Assembly (NCBI GenBank): GCA_028752905.1
Contig: JAQNBH010000009.1
Span: 32,097,442-32,161,441 of the forward strand
Reading direction: 5' to 3'
DNA from: Cladorhizidae sp. MBARI D1340-BT2
Lineage: Eukaryota; Porifera; Demospongiae; Poecilosclerida; Cladorhizidae
DNA length: 64,000 nt
Shown: piece after piece, positions 1-12,200 of the stretch
Position numbering within the stretch: position 1 is the first letter of the stretch
How the letters are laid out: every line of letters starts with the position of its first letter
Notes under the pieces: model-generated
What the model saw: the letters and a program-made list of their open reading frames with translations, nothing else
Told to the model about the DNA's origin: nothing
Database searches by the model: none
Program-made: the position numbers and the translations under genes

Positions 1-255
1 GCTAATGTACAGTCGCATTGTTGATACTTCTCTGTGTGTCTTGCTGGGTTCCTGTTTGTGAACTGAAGTCAGGTTTGGTTTAGTCTAAGGTGCAGGACCT
101 CACTGAAATGTGGACGAGTAAACCTCTAGCGCTCGCGAGCAAGTCGTTCATCCGGTAGGGAGGGGAAGTGGGATTGTTGATATAACCTCGCGGCTGGACG
201 TTGACATTGGTAATGTTTTGCTGTTCTTGGAAGTCAACAACTGGGAGAAAAGGAA
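1..255 (+). promoter_or_regulatory. 5' flank and probable 5' UTR of 4TM-A
   Basis: This is non-repetitive sequence directly upstream of the first coding ATG of 4TM-A. I see no convincing TATA box and no other exon. Some of it must be promoter or 5' UTR, because the ATG at 256 follows with a good context (A at -3, G at +4). The transcription start cannot be placed from sequence alone. Confidence 0.3.
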
Positions 256-286
256 ATGGCTTGTGATGAAATCACTCCAATTTCAG
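256..286 (+). CDS. 4TM-A exon 1
   Basis: The ATG at 256 opens ten codons (MACDEITPIS) plus one base, then the donor GTATGT at 287. The paralogue 4TM-B starts with an equally short phase-1 first exon (34 nt), which supports the start choice. Confidence 0.7.
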
Positions 287-3200
287 GTATGTTCTAGGTG
301 TAACACGCTAGCCATAGCTTCCAAGGTTGGCTAGCTACACTGACTACAATTAAGATTAGTTGCTTCACTATAGCTACCAGTTGCGGATATATGACGCTAA
401 TAAAGTTGCAGCCACCTATTACCTAAAGTTTTGAGCATATTTTTCCTGGCTAGACTCTGTACCTGTCCACGCAGCTAAGAAGAGAGTCATATCAAAAGCC
501 ATGGAGTGTTTTGTTCTTGTCTAGCCAGCATTTTTGAGCTTAGCTTGATGGCATGCCAGTGTAGGAAAATATGGCAGAAAGCTCTCTAGTATTAAATTTT
601 GGCCAAACTCTCTTTCACTAAACTCTCTTTCACTGTGTGCATGCATATGAGTATGGCTAATCAGAGCATGAGCTATATAACCAGGGTTAGAGTAATTTCT
701 ATGAGTGCAAAGTATAATAACTTTGTAACTGACCTGGCAAAAAAACAAAAAACACCTAACTTTACGGCATTTGTATATATTTAATTCCCCCCTAGTTAAG
801 TATGAATTTCTTTAGCTTTATTTATACTGAAATGGCATTATTGTTCGCTTTATTAAATTTAGAGATGTCTGACAGAGTGTCGGGTGACCTAGAATGTCAA
901 GTAGAGCACTTGTACAGTCCCGTCCCCTGCATTAGAGTGCAGGGTGGCCTGCCTGCCTATCCAAGCAGCGAAAGGTCGGAAGTCAGAGACAGGAGGAATG
1001 AGTTCTACAGCTTGAAGAGGTTCATTCTGGTCAGCTTGGGCATACCTAACGCACCTGCCATGAATCGTATCTGCCAAAAACTGTGCAGTAAGTGTATGTA
1101 GTGGACCCGTTGTTGTTGTGCCAGTTGTAAGAATGGCCACCATGGGAGGTCTTAGAATACCACAAGGGCTGGAATACCCAAGGGCTTAAGGCTATTGCAT
1201 TTTCCCACAGGGAGTTGGATGCTAGAATGTGCGTAATGTGAAGTTGTAGTCATCCATGTGTGCCACAGTGCGATTCTTCCCTGTTCATTATGCGGGATGT
1301 CTTGTCTGATAGAGGCTACGAAATACCTACGTTCAATCAATTTCTCGAATTTCAATTTCTGTTTGCACATCCTCGGAGAGCAGTGTAGCACGGGGTCTAT
1401 GAATGTTTGCAGAGAGGTGTAGCACGGGGTCTATGAATGTTTGCAGAGAGGTGTAGCAATGGGTCTATACATGTTTGCAGAGCAGTGTAGCACGGGGTCT
1501 ATGAATGTTTGCACATTCTTGGAGAGCAGTGTAGCACGGGGTCTATAAATGTTTGCACATTCTTGGAGAGTGGTGTAGCACGGGGTCTATAAATGTATGC
1601 ACATTCTTGCAGAGCAGTGTAGCACGGGGTCTATAAATGTATGCACATTCTTGGAGAGCAGTGTAGCACAGGGTCTATAAATGTATGCACATTCTTGGAG
1701 CGCAGTGTAGCACGGGGTCTATAAATGTATGCACATTCTTGGAGAGTGGTGTAGCACAGGATCTATAAATGTATGCACATTCTTGGAGAGCAGTGTAGCA
1801 CGGGGTCTATAAATGTATGCACATTCTTGGAGAGCAGTGTAGCACGGGGTCTATAAATGTATGCACACTCTTGGAGAGTGGTGTAGCACGGGGTCTATAA
1901 ATGTATGCACATTCTTGCAGAGCAGTGTAGCACGGGGTCTATAAATGTATGCACATTCTTGGAGAGCAGTGTAGCACGGGGTCTATAAATGTATGCACAT
2001 TCTTGGAGAGTGGTGTAGCACGGGGTCTATAAATGTATGCACATTCTTGCAGAGCAGTGTAGCACGGGGTCTATAAATGTATGCACATTCTTGCAGAGCA
2101 GTGTAGCACGGGGTCTATAAATGTATGCACATTCTTGGAGAGCAGTGTAGCACGGGGTCTATAAATGTATGCACATTCTTGGAGAGCAGTGTAGCAAGGG
2201 GTCTATAAATGTATGCACATTCTTGGAGAGTGGTGTAGCACGGGGTCTATAAATGTAGCACATTCTTGGAGAGTGGTGTAGCACGGGATTTATAAATGTA
2301 TGCACATTCTTGGAGAGCAGTGTAGCACGGGATCTATAAATGTTTGCACATTCTTGGAGAGTGGCGTAGCACGGGGTCTATAAATGTATGCACATTCTTG
2401 GAGCGCAGTGTAGCACGGGGTCTATAAATGTATGCACATTCTTGGAGAGCAGTGTAGCACGGGGTCTATAAATGTATGCACATTCTTGGAGAGCAGTGTA
2501 GCACGGGGTCTATAAATGTATGCACATTCTTGGAGAGCAGTGTAGCACGGGGTCTATAAATGTATGCACATTCTTGGAGAGCAGTGTAGCACGGGGTCTA
2601 TAAATGTATGCACATTCTTGGAGAGTGGTGTAGCACGGGGTCTATAAATGTATGCACATTCTTGCAGAGCAGTGTAGCACGGGGTCTATAAATGTATGCA
2701 CATTCTTGGAGAGTGGTGTAGCACGGGGTCTATAAATGTATGCACATTCTTGGAGAGTGGTGTAGCACGGGGTCTATAAATGATTCGTGCATTAGAAGTG
2801 GCCAGTAAGCAATGAAATTGCAAACCCCTTAAAGTCCCACCCCTTATAGTAGGCTATGGCAAGCTGCTGTTGTTGCATTGGTTCAGCCAGAACTCCCATG
2901 GTTATCCTGCGAGAAACATCTGGTGCACAAGAGGGAAGCTTACATTCCCAATGGATCAAGATATCCTTACAAGACACACCATTATGAGCAGGGAGAGCCT
3001 CCGGTGTGGGATTTGCTCATCACTGTCCATCTATGACAATGTCCACATAACCAGGTGTGGTATGGGGATATGGGCATGGTGAACATTGGCTTTTGAATGT
3101 GTGTGTGTGTGTTGTGATGTGTGTGTCTTGTATGTGTGTGCGTGCATCTTGTATGTGTGTGTGTGTGCGTCTTGAGGGACATTATGCATGTAATGCATGA

Positions 3201-6200
3201 GCCTTTTCAGAGTTACTCTTGTTCCGGAATCCACCCTTGTAGTACTTGACCTTTATAGGGGAGGGGACCTCCTATTCATGTGGTCTTTTTTAGCAATGAC
3301 TGATATGCACATGTGATTATAAAGAGTAAAGGGAAGTGTTTGCGGTTACAAGGATGTCTCTTCATTTCCTTTTTTTTCCCTGGTGGGTTTAGTTAAATTT
3401 TTTTAAAACTTTTGTCTTGTTGGCAAGTGAAGCGAGCCCTCAGTGCAGGGTTGAAGAGGAGATTAGTTTTGCCTTGCATTCTGCCTGCTGCACTGTACAC
3501 TCACCTTAGTTACCCACTTATAACTGACCTATGTAAACTGGAAACAGTTGTATGGTGAAGATGGATGGAGAAAATGGCGAATATCTGAGAAAGAGAACTG
3601 GCTGGACTGCACTTTATAGCTATCGGGGGGGGGATTCATCACGTGGCTAACTCAGTTCCTATGTATTTGCCATGAAGGATGAAGAAACTATCAAGCTTGG
3701 CTAGGTCAGAATGCAATTGCTTGCTTATCCCATTTGTTGCCCCTGCCCCCTCAGATAACGAGCACCATAGATACATAGTCAATACATAGAGGAAAGATCA
3801 CATACATATTCTAATAGAGGAAATGCATGCTAATGGTGGGGAGCATACTCAACCCATAGACAATGTCTTTATAGGAGGGTTGAAGTTCTAGTGAGCTTCT
3901 GCATTAAGGGACCATATGTATAGATACAATTCTTGGCTACTTCCCCTTAACCACAATCACATTACATTGTCGAGATGACATCGTCGATAACGTGCAGAGC
4001 AGCCAGAGCAATGGCTAGAGCAATCTAGGACTTCATACCTGAAACATTAGACAGAGCTAGGTGCTTCTGCTCGCCACATGAAGTCATTTCTAATGAATTT
4101 GCCACCTTGGGTCATATACATGTAGTAATACTGTGTATATTTTGACTGAAGCGAGGGACAGAGGAGGTGTATGTGTGTGCACTAGCAGAGGTACCCGGGT
4201 GTTGCCCAGGAAAGGATAAAATATCTATAAGAGGAGCACAGAATGAGAATGACGAGTGTGGGTCCCATGTGTTCCCCGTCCCCCAACGTTACTCTTCTGA
4301 ACCTCGTTTATGGACATGCAAAATATTTTTTGGTCTAAGACCGCCTCACTCTGTAAACCCCGCCATGTCAGCAACTGTGGTGTTCTTCTAATAGATAAGG
4401 CTAGAAGCAGCCTCGTTAGCAAACTGTTTGAATTAGGTGAACTCTGCTAGCATAGTGTTTGCATTAGGTGAACTCTGCTAGCATAGTGTTTGCATTAGGT
4501 GAGCATTGCTAGCACAGTGTTTGCATTAGGTGAACTCTGCTAGCACAGTGTTTGCATTAGGGAGCACTGCTAGCATAGTGTTTGCATTAGGTGAGCATTG
4601 CTAGCACAGTGTTTGCATTAGGTGAACTCTGCTAGCACAGTGTTTGCATTAGGGAGCACTGCTAGCACAGTGTTTGCATTAGGTGAACTCTGCTAGCACA
4701 GTGTTTGCATTAGGGAGCACTGCTAGCATAGTGTTTGCATTAGGTGAGCACTGCTAGAAAAGTGTTTGCATTAGGTGAGCACTGCTAGCACAGTGTTTGC
4801 ATTAGGTGAGCACTGCTAGCATAGTGTTTGCATTAAGTGAGCTCTGCTAGCATAGTGTTTGCATTAGGTGAGTTCTGCTAGCACAGTGTTTGCATTAGGT
4901 GAGCACTGCTAGCATAGTGTTTGCATTAGGTGGGCACTGCTAGCATAGTGTTTGCATTAGGTGAGCACTGCTAGCACAGTGTTTGCATTAGGTGAGCACT
5001 GCTAGCATAGTGTTTGCATTAGGTGAGCTCTGCTAGCATAGTGTTTGCATTAGGTGAGCACTGCTAGCATAGTGTTTGCATTAAGTGAGCTCTGCTAGCA
5101 TAGTGTTTGCATTAGGTGAGTTCTGCTAGCACAGTGTTTGCATTAGGTGGGCACTGCTAGCATAGTGTTTGCATTAGGTGAGCACTGCTAGCATAGTGTT
5201 TGCATTAGGTGAGCACTGCTAGCATAGTGTTTGCATTAGGTGAGCACTGCTAGCATAGTGTTTGCATTAAGTGAGCTCTGCTAGCATAGTGTTTGCATTA
5301 GGTGAGTTCTGCTAGCACAGTGTTTGCATTAGGTGGGCACTGCTAGCATAGTGTTTGCATTAGGTGAGCACTGCTAGCATAGTGTTTGCATTAGGTGAGC
5401 TCTGCTAGCATAGTGTTTGCATTAGGTGGGCACTGCTAGCATAGTGTTTGCATTAGGTGAGCTCTGCTAGCACAGTGTTTGCATTAGGTGGGCACTGCTA
5501 GCATAGTGTTTGCATTAGGTGAACTCTGCTAGCATAGTGTTTGCATTAGGTAAGCTCTGCTAGCACAGTGTTTGCATTAGGTGAGCACTGCTAGCATAGT
5601 GTTTGCATTAGGTGAGCACTGCTAGCATAGTGTTTGCATTAGGTGAGCACTGCTAGCACAGTGTTTGCATTAGGGAGCACTGCTAGCACAGTGTTTGCAT
5701 TAGGTGAGCTCTGCTAGCACAGTGTTTGCATTAGGTGAGTTCTGCTAGCACAGTGTTTGCATTAGGTGAGCACTGCTAGCATAGTGTTTGCATTATGCTA
5801 GCACAGTGTTTGCATTAGGTGAGCTCTGCTAGCACAGTGTTTGCATTAGGTGAGCTCTGCTAGCACAGTGTTTGCATTAGGTGAGCTCTGCTAGCATAGT
5901 GTTTGCATTAGGTGAGCGCTGCTAGCATAGTGTTTGCATTAGGTGAGCACTGCTAGCACAGTGTTTGCATTAGGTGAGCACTGCTAGCATAGTGTTTGCA
6001 TTAGGTGAGCTCTGCTAGCACAGTGTTTGCATTAGGTGAGCTCTGCTAGCATAGTGTTTGCATTAGGTGAGCACTGCTAGCACAGTGTTTGCATTAGGTG
6101 AGCTCTGCTAGCATAGTGTTTGCATTAGGTAAGCTCTGCTAGCACAGTGTTTGCATTAGGTGAGCACTGCTAGCATAGTGTTTGCATTAGGTGAGCTCTG

Positions 6201-9200
6201 CTAGCATAGTGTTTGCATTAGGTGAGCTCTGCTAGCACAGTGTTTGCATTAGGTGGGCACTGCTAGCATAGTGTTTGCATTAGGTGAGCTCTGCTAGCAC
6301 AGTGTTTGCATTAGGTGGGCACTGCTAGCATAGTGTTTGCATTAGGTGAGCTCTGCTAGCACAGTGTTTGCATTAGGTGAGCTCTGCTAGCATAGTGTTT
6401 GCATTAGGTGAGCTCTGCTAGCACAGTGTTTGCATTAGGTGAGCACTGCTAGCATAGTGTTTGCATTAGGTGAGCACTGCTAGCATAGTGTTTGCATTAG
6501 GTGAGCTCTGCTAGCACAGTGTTTGCATTAGGTGAGCTCTGCTAGCATAGTGTTTGCATTAGGTGAGCACTGCTAGCACAGTGTTTGCATTAGGTGAGCT
6601 CTGCTAGCATAGTGTTTGCATTAGGTGAGCACTGCTAGCATAGTGTTTGCATTAGGTGAGCACTGCTAGCACAGTGTTTGCATTAGGTGAGCACTGCTAG
6701 CACAGTGTTTGCATTAGGTGAGCTCTGCTAGCACAGTGTTTGCATTAGGTGAGCACTGCTAGCATAGTGTTTGCATTAGGTGAGCACTGCTAGCACAGTG
6801 TTTGCATTAGGTGAGCACTGCTAGCACAGTGTTTGCATTAGGTGAGCACTGCTAGCACAGTGTTTGCATTAGGTGAGCACTGCTAGCATAGTGTTTGCAT
6901 TAGGTGAGCACTGCTAGCATAGTGTTTGCATTAGGTGAGCACTGCTAGCACAGTGTTTGCATTAGGTGAGCTCTGCTAGCACAGTGTTTGCATTAAGTGA
7001 GCTCTGCTAGCATAGTGTTTGCATTAGGTGAGCACTGCTAGCACAGTGTTTGCATTAGGTGAGCACTGCTAGCATAGTGTTTGCATTAGGTGAGCTCTGC
7101 TAGCACAGTGTTTGCATTAGGTGAGCAATGCTAGCACAGTGTTTGCATTAGGTGAGCTCTGCTAGCCAGTGTTTGCATTAGGTGAGCTCTGCTAGCATAG
7201 TGTTTGCATTAGGTGAGCACTGCTAGCATAGTGTTTGCATTAGGTGAGCACTGCTAGCACAGTGTTTGCATTAGGTGAGCACTGCTAGCATAGTGTTTGC
7301 ATTAGGTGAGCTCTGCTAGCATAGTGTTTGCATTAGGTGAGCACTGCTAGCATAGTGTTTGCATTAGGTGAGCTCTGCTAGCACAGTGTTTGCATTAGGT
7401 GAGCACTGCTAGCATAGTGTTTGCATTAGGTGAGCACTGCTAGCATAGTGTTTGCATTAGGTGAGCTCTGCTAGCACAGTGTTTGCATTAGGTGAGCACT
7501 GCTAGCATAGTGTTTGCATTAGGTAAGCTCTGCTAGCATAGTGTTTGCATTAGGTGAGCTCTGCTAGCACAGTGTTTGCATTAGGTGAGCTCTGCTAGCA
7601 TAGTGTTTGCATTAGGTGAGCACTGCTAGCATAGTGTTTGCATTAGGTGAGCACTGCTAGCACAGTGTTTGCATTAAGTGAGAACTGCTAGCACAGTGTT
7701 TGCATTAGGTAAGCTCTGCTAGCACAGTGTTTGCATTAGGTGAGCTCTGCTAGCATAGTGTTTGCATTAGGTGAGCTCTGCTAGCACAGTGTTTGCATTA
7801 GGTGAGCTCTGCTAGCACAGTGTTTGCATTAGGTGAGCACTGCTAGCACAGTGTTTGCATTAGGTGAGCTCTGCTAGCATAGTGTTTGCATTAGGTGAGC
7901 TCTGCTAGCACAGTGTTTGCATTAGGTGAGCTCTGCTAGCACAGTGTTTGCATTAGGTGAGCACTGCTAGCACAGTGTTTGCATTAGGTGGGCACTGCTA
8001 GCATAGTGTTTGCATTAGGTGAGCACTGCTAGCACAGTGTTTGCATTAGGTGAGCTCTGCTAGCATAGTGTTTGCATTAGGTGAGCACTGCTAGCATAGT
8101 GTTTGCATTAGGTGAGCACTGCTAGCATAGTGTTTGCATTAGGTGAGCACTGCTAGCACAGTGTTTGCATTAGGTGAGTTCTGCTAGCACAGTGTTTGCA
8201 TTAGGTGAGCACTGCTAGCATAGTGTTTGCATTATGCTAGCACAGTGTTTGCATTAGGTGAGCTCTGCTAGCACAGTGTTTGCATTAGGTGAGCTCTGCT
8301 AGCACAGTGTTTGCATTAGGTGAGCACTGCTAGCACAGTGTTTGCATTAGGTGAGCACTGCTAGCACAGTGTTTGCATTAGGTGAGCTCTTCTAGCATAG
8401 TGTTTGCATTAGGTGAGCACTGCTAGCATAGTGTTTGCATTAGGTGAGCACTGCTAGCATAGTGTTTGCATTAGGTGAGCACTGCTAGCACAGTGTTTGC
8501 ATTAGGTGAGCTCTGCTAGCACAGTGTTTGCATTAGGTGAGCTCTGCTAGCACAGTGTTTGCATTAGGTGAGCTCTGCTAGCATAGTGTTTGCATTAGGT
8601 AAGCTCTGCTAGCACAGTGTTTGCATTAGGTGAGCACTGCTAGCATAGTGTTTGCATTAGGTGAGCACTGCTAGCATAGTGTTTGCATTAAGTGAGCTCT
8701 GCTAGCACAATGTTTGCATTAGGTGAGCTCTGCTAGCACAGTGTTTGCATTAGGTGAGCACTGCTAGCATAGTGTTTGCATTAGGTGAGCACTGCTAGCA
8801 CAGTGTTTGCATTAGGTGAGTACTGCTAGCATAGTGTTTGCATTAAGTGAGCACTGCTAGCATAGTGTTTGCATTAGGTGAGCTCTGCTAGCAAGTGTTT
8901 GCATTAGGTGAGTACTGCTAGCATAGTGTTTGCATTAGGTGAGCACTGCTAGCATAGTGTTTGCATTAGGTGAGCTCTGCTAGCACAGTGTTTGCATTAG
9001 GTGAGCACTGCTAGCATAGTGTTTGCAATAGGTGAGCACTGCTAGCACAGTGTTTGCATTAGGTGGGCACTGCTAGCATAGTGTTTGCATTAGGTGAGCA
9101 CTGCTAGCATAGTGTTTGCATTAGGTGAGCTCTGCTAGCACAGTGTTTGCATTAGGTGAGCACTGCTAGCATAGTGTTTGCAATAGGTGAGCACTGCTAG

Positions 9201-12200
9201 CACAGTGTTTGCATTAGGTGAGCACTGCTAGCATAGTGTTTGCATTAGGTAAGCTATACTAGCACAGTGTTTGCATTAGGTGAGCTCTGCTAGCACAGTG
9301 TTTGCATTAGGTGAGCACTGCTAGCACAGTGTTTGCATTAGGTGAGCACTGCTAGCATAGTGTTTGCATTAGGTGAACTCTGCTAGCATAGTGTTTGCAT
9401 TAGGTGAGCTCTGCTAGCACAGTGTTTGCATTAGGTGAACTCTGCTAGCATAGTGTTTGCATTAGGTGAGCACTGCTAGCACAGTGTTTGCATTAGGTGA
9501 GTTCTGCTAGCACAGTGTTTGCATTAGGTGAGCACTGCTAGCATAGTGTTTGCATTATGCTAGCACAGTGTTTGCATTAGGTGAGCTCTGCTAGCACAGT
9601 GTTTGCATTAGATGAGCACTGCTAGTATAGTGTTTGCATTAGGTGAGCACTGCTAGCACAGTGTTTGCATTTGGTGAGCACTGCTAGCATAGTGTTTGCA
9701 TTAGGTGAGCACTGCTAGCATAGTGTTTGCATTAGGTAAGCTCTGCTAGCATAGTGTTTGCATTAGGTGAGCTCTGCTAGCATAGTGTTTGCATTAGGTG
9801 AGTACTGCTAGCACAGTGTTTGCATTAGGTGAGCGCTGCTAGCATAGTGTTTGCATTAGGTGAGCACTGCTAGCATAGTGTTTGCATTAGGTGAACTCTG
9901 CTAGCATAGTGTTTGCATTAGGTGAGCACTGCTAGCATAGTGTTTGCATTAAGTGAGCACTGCTAGCACAGTGTTTGCATTAGGTGAGCTCTGCTAGCAC
10001 AGTGTTTGCATTAGGTGAGCACTGCTAGCATAGTGTTTGCATTAGGTGAGCACTGCTAGCATAGTGTTTGCATTAGGTGAGCACTGCTAGCATAGTGTTT
10101 GCATTAGGTGAACTCTGCTAGCATAGTGTTTGCATTAGGTGAGCACTGCTAGCATAGTGTTTGCATTAAGTGAGCACTGCTAGCACAGTGTTTGCATTAG
10201 GTGAGCACTGCTAGCATAGTGTTTGCATTAAGTGAGCACTGCTAGCATAGTGTTTGCATTAGGTGAGCACTACTAGCATAGTGTTTGCATTAGGTGAGTT
10301 CTGCTAGCATAGTGTTTGCATTAGGTGAGCTCTGCTAGCATAGTGTTTGCATTAGGTGAGCTCTGCTAGCATAGTGTTTGCATTAGGTGAGCACTGCTAG
10401 CATAGTGTTTGCATTAGGTGAGCACTGCTAGCATAGTGTTTGCATTAGGTGAGCTCTGCTAGCACAATGTTTGCATTAGGTGGGCACTGCTAGCATAGTG
10501 TTTGCATTAAGTGAGCTCTGCTAGCATAGTGTTTGCATTAGGTGAGCTCTGCTAGCACAGTGTTTGCATTAGGTGAGCACTGCTAGCATAGTGTTTGCAT
10601 TAGGTGAGCTCTGCTAGCATAGTGTTTGCATTAGGTGGGCACTGCTAGCATAGTGTTTGCATTAGGTGAGCTCTGCTAGCATAGTGTTTGCATTAGGTGA
10701 GTTCTGCTAGCACAGTGTTTGCATTAGGTGAGCACTGCTAGCATAGTGTTTGCATTAGGTGAGCTCTGCTAGCACAGTGTTTGCATTAGGTGAGCACTGC
10801 TAGCATAGTGTTTGCATTAGGTGAGTTCTGCTAGCACAGTGTTTGCATTAGGTGAGCACTGCTAGCATAGTGTTTGCATTAGGTGAGCTCTGCTAGCACA
10901 GTGTTTGCATTAGGTGAGCACTGCTAGCATAGTGTTTGCATTAGGTGAGTACTGCTAGCACAGTGTTTGCATTAGGTAAGCTATACTAGCACAGTGTTTG
11001 CATTAGGTGAGCTCTGCTAGCATAGTGTTTGCATTAGGTGAGCACTGCTAGCATAGTTTTTGCATTAGGTGAGCACTGCTAGCATAGTGTTTGCATTAGG
11101 TGAGCACTGCTAGCATAGTGTTTGCATTAGGTGAGCTCTGCTAGCATAGTGTTTGCATTAGGTGAGCACTGCTAGCATAGTGTTTGCATTAGGTGAGCTC
11201 TGCTAGCATAGTGTTTGCATTAGGTGAGCACTGCTAGCACAGTGTTTGCATTAGGTGAGCACTGCTAGCATAGTGTTTGCATTAGGTGAGCACTGCTAGC
11301 ACAGTGTTTGCATTAGGTGAGCTCTGCTAGCATAGTGTTTGCATTAGGTGAGTACTGCTAGCATAGTGTTTGCATTAGGTGAGCACTGCTAGCATAGTGT
11401 TTGCATTAGGTAAGCTCTGCTAGCACAGTGTTTGCATTAGGTGAGCACTGCTAGCACAGTGTTTGCATTAGGTGAGCACTGCTAGCATAGTGTTTGCATT
11501 AGGTGAGCTCTGCTAGCATAGTGTTTGCATTAGGTGAGCACTGCTAGCATAGTGTTTGCATTAGGTGAGCACTGCTAGCACAGTGTTTGCATTAGGTGAG
11601 CTCTGCTAGCACAGTGTTTGCATTAGGTGAGCACTGCTAGCATAGTGTTTGCATTAGGTGAGCACTGCTAGCATAGTGTTTGCATTAAGTGAGCTCTGCT
11701 AGCATAGTGTTTGCATTAGGTGAGTTCTGCTAGCACAGTGTTTGCATTAGGTGAGCACTGCTAGCATAGTGTTTGCATTAGGTGGGCACTGCTAGCATAG
11801 TGTTTGCATTAGGTGAGTTCTGCTAGCACAGTGTTTGCATTAGGTGGGCACTGCTAGCATAGTGTTTGCATTAGGTGAGCTCTGCTAGCATAGTGTTTGC
11901 ATTAGGTGAGCACTGCTAGCATAGTGTTTGCATTAGGTAAGCTCTGCTAGCACAGTGTTTGCATTAGGTGAGCACTGCTAGCACAGTGTTTGCATTAGGT
12001 GAGCTCTGCTAGCATAGTGTTTGCATTAAGTGAGCTCTGCTAGCATAGTGTTTGCATTAGGTGAGCACTGCTAGCATAGTGTTTGCATTAGGTGAGCTCT
12101 GCTAGCACAGTGTTTGCATTAAGTGAGCTCTGCTAGCATAGTGTTTGCATTAGGTGAGTTCTGCTAGCACAGTGTTTGCATTAGGTGAGCACTGCTAGCA

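Noticed and set aside
889..1143. Minus-strand 84-codon frame over 4TM-A exon 2
   Set aside because: Antisense shadow of a real exon that has splice sites and a conserved paralogue on the plus strand.
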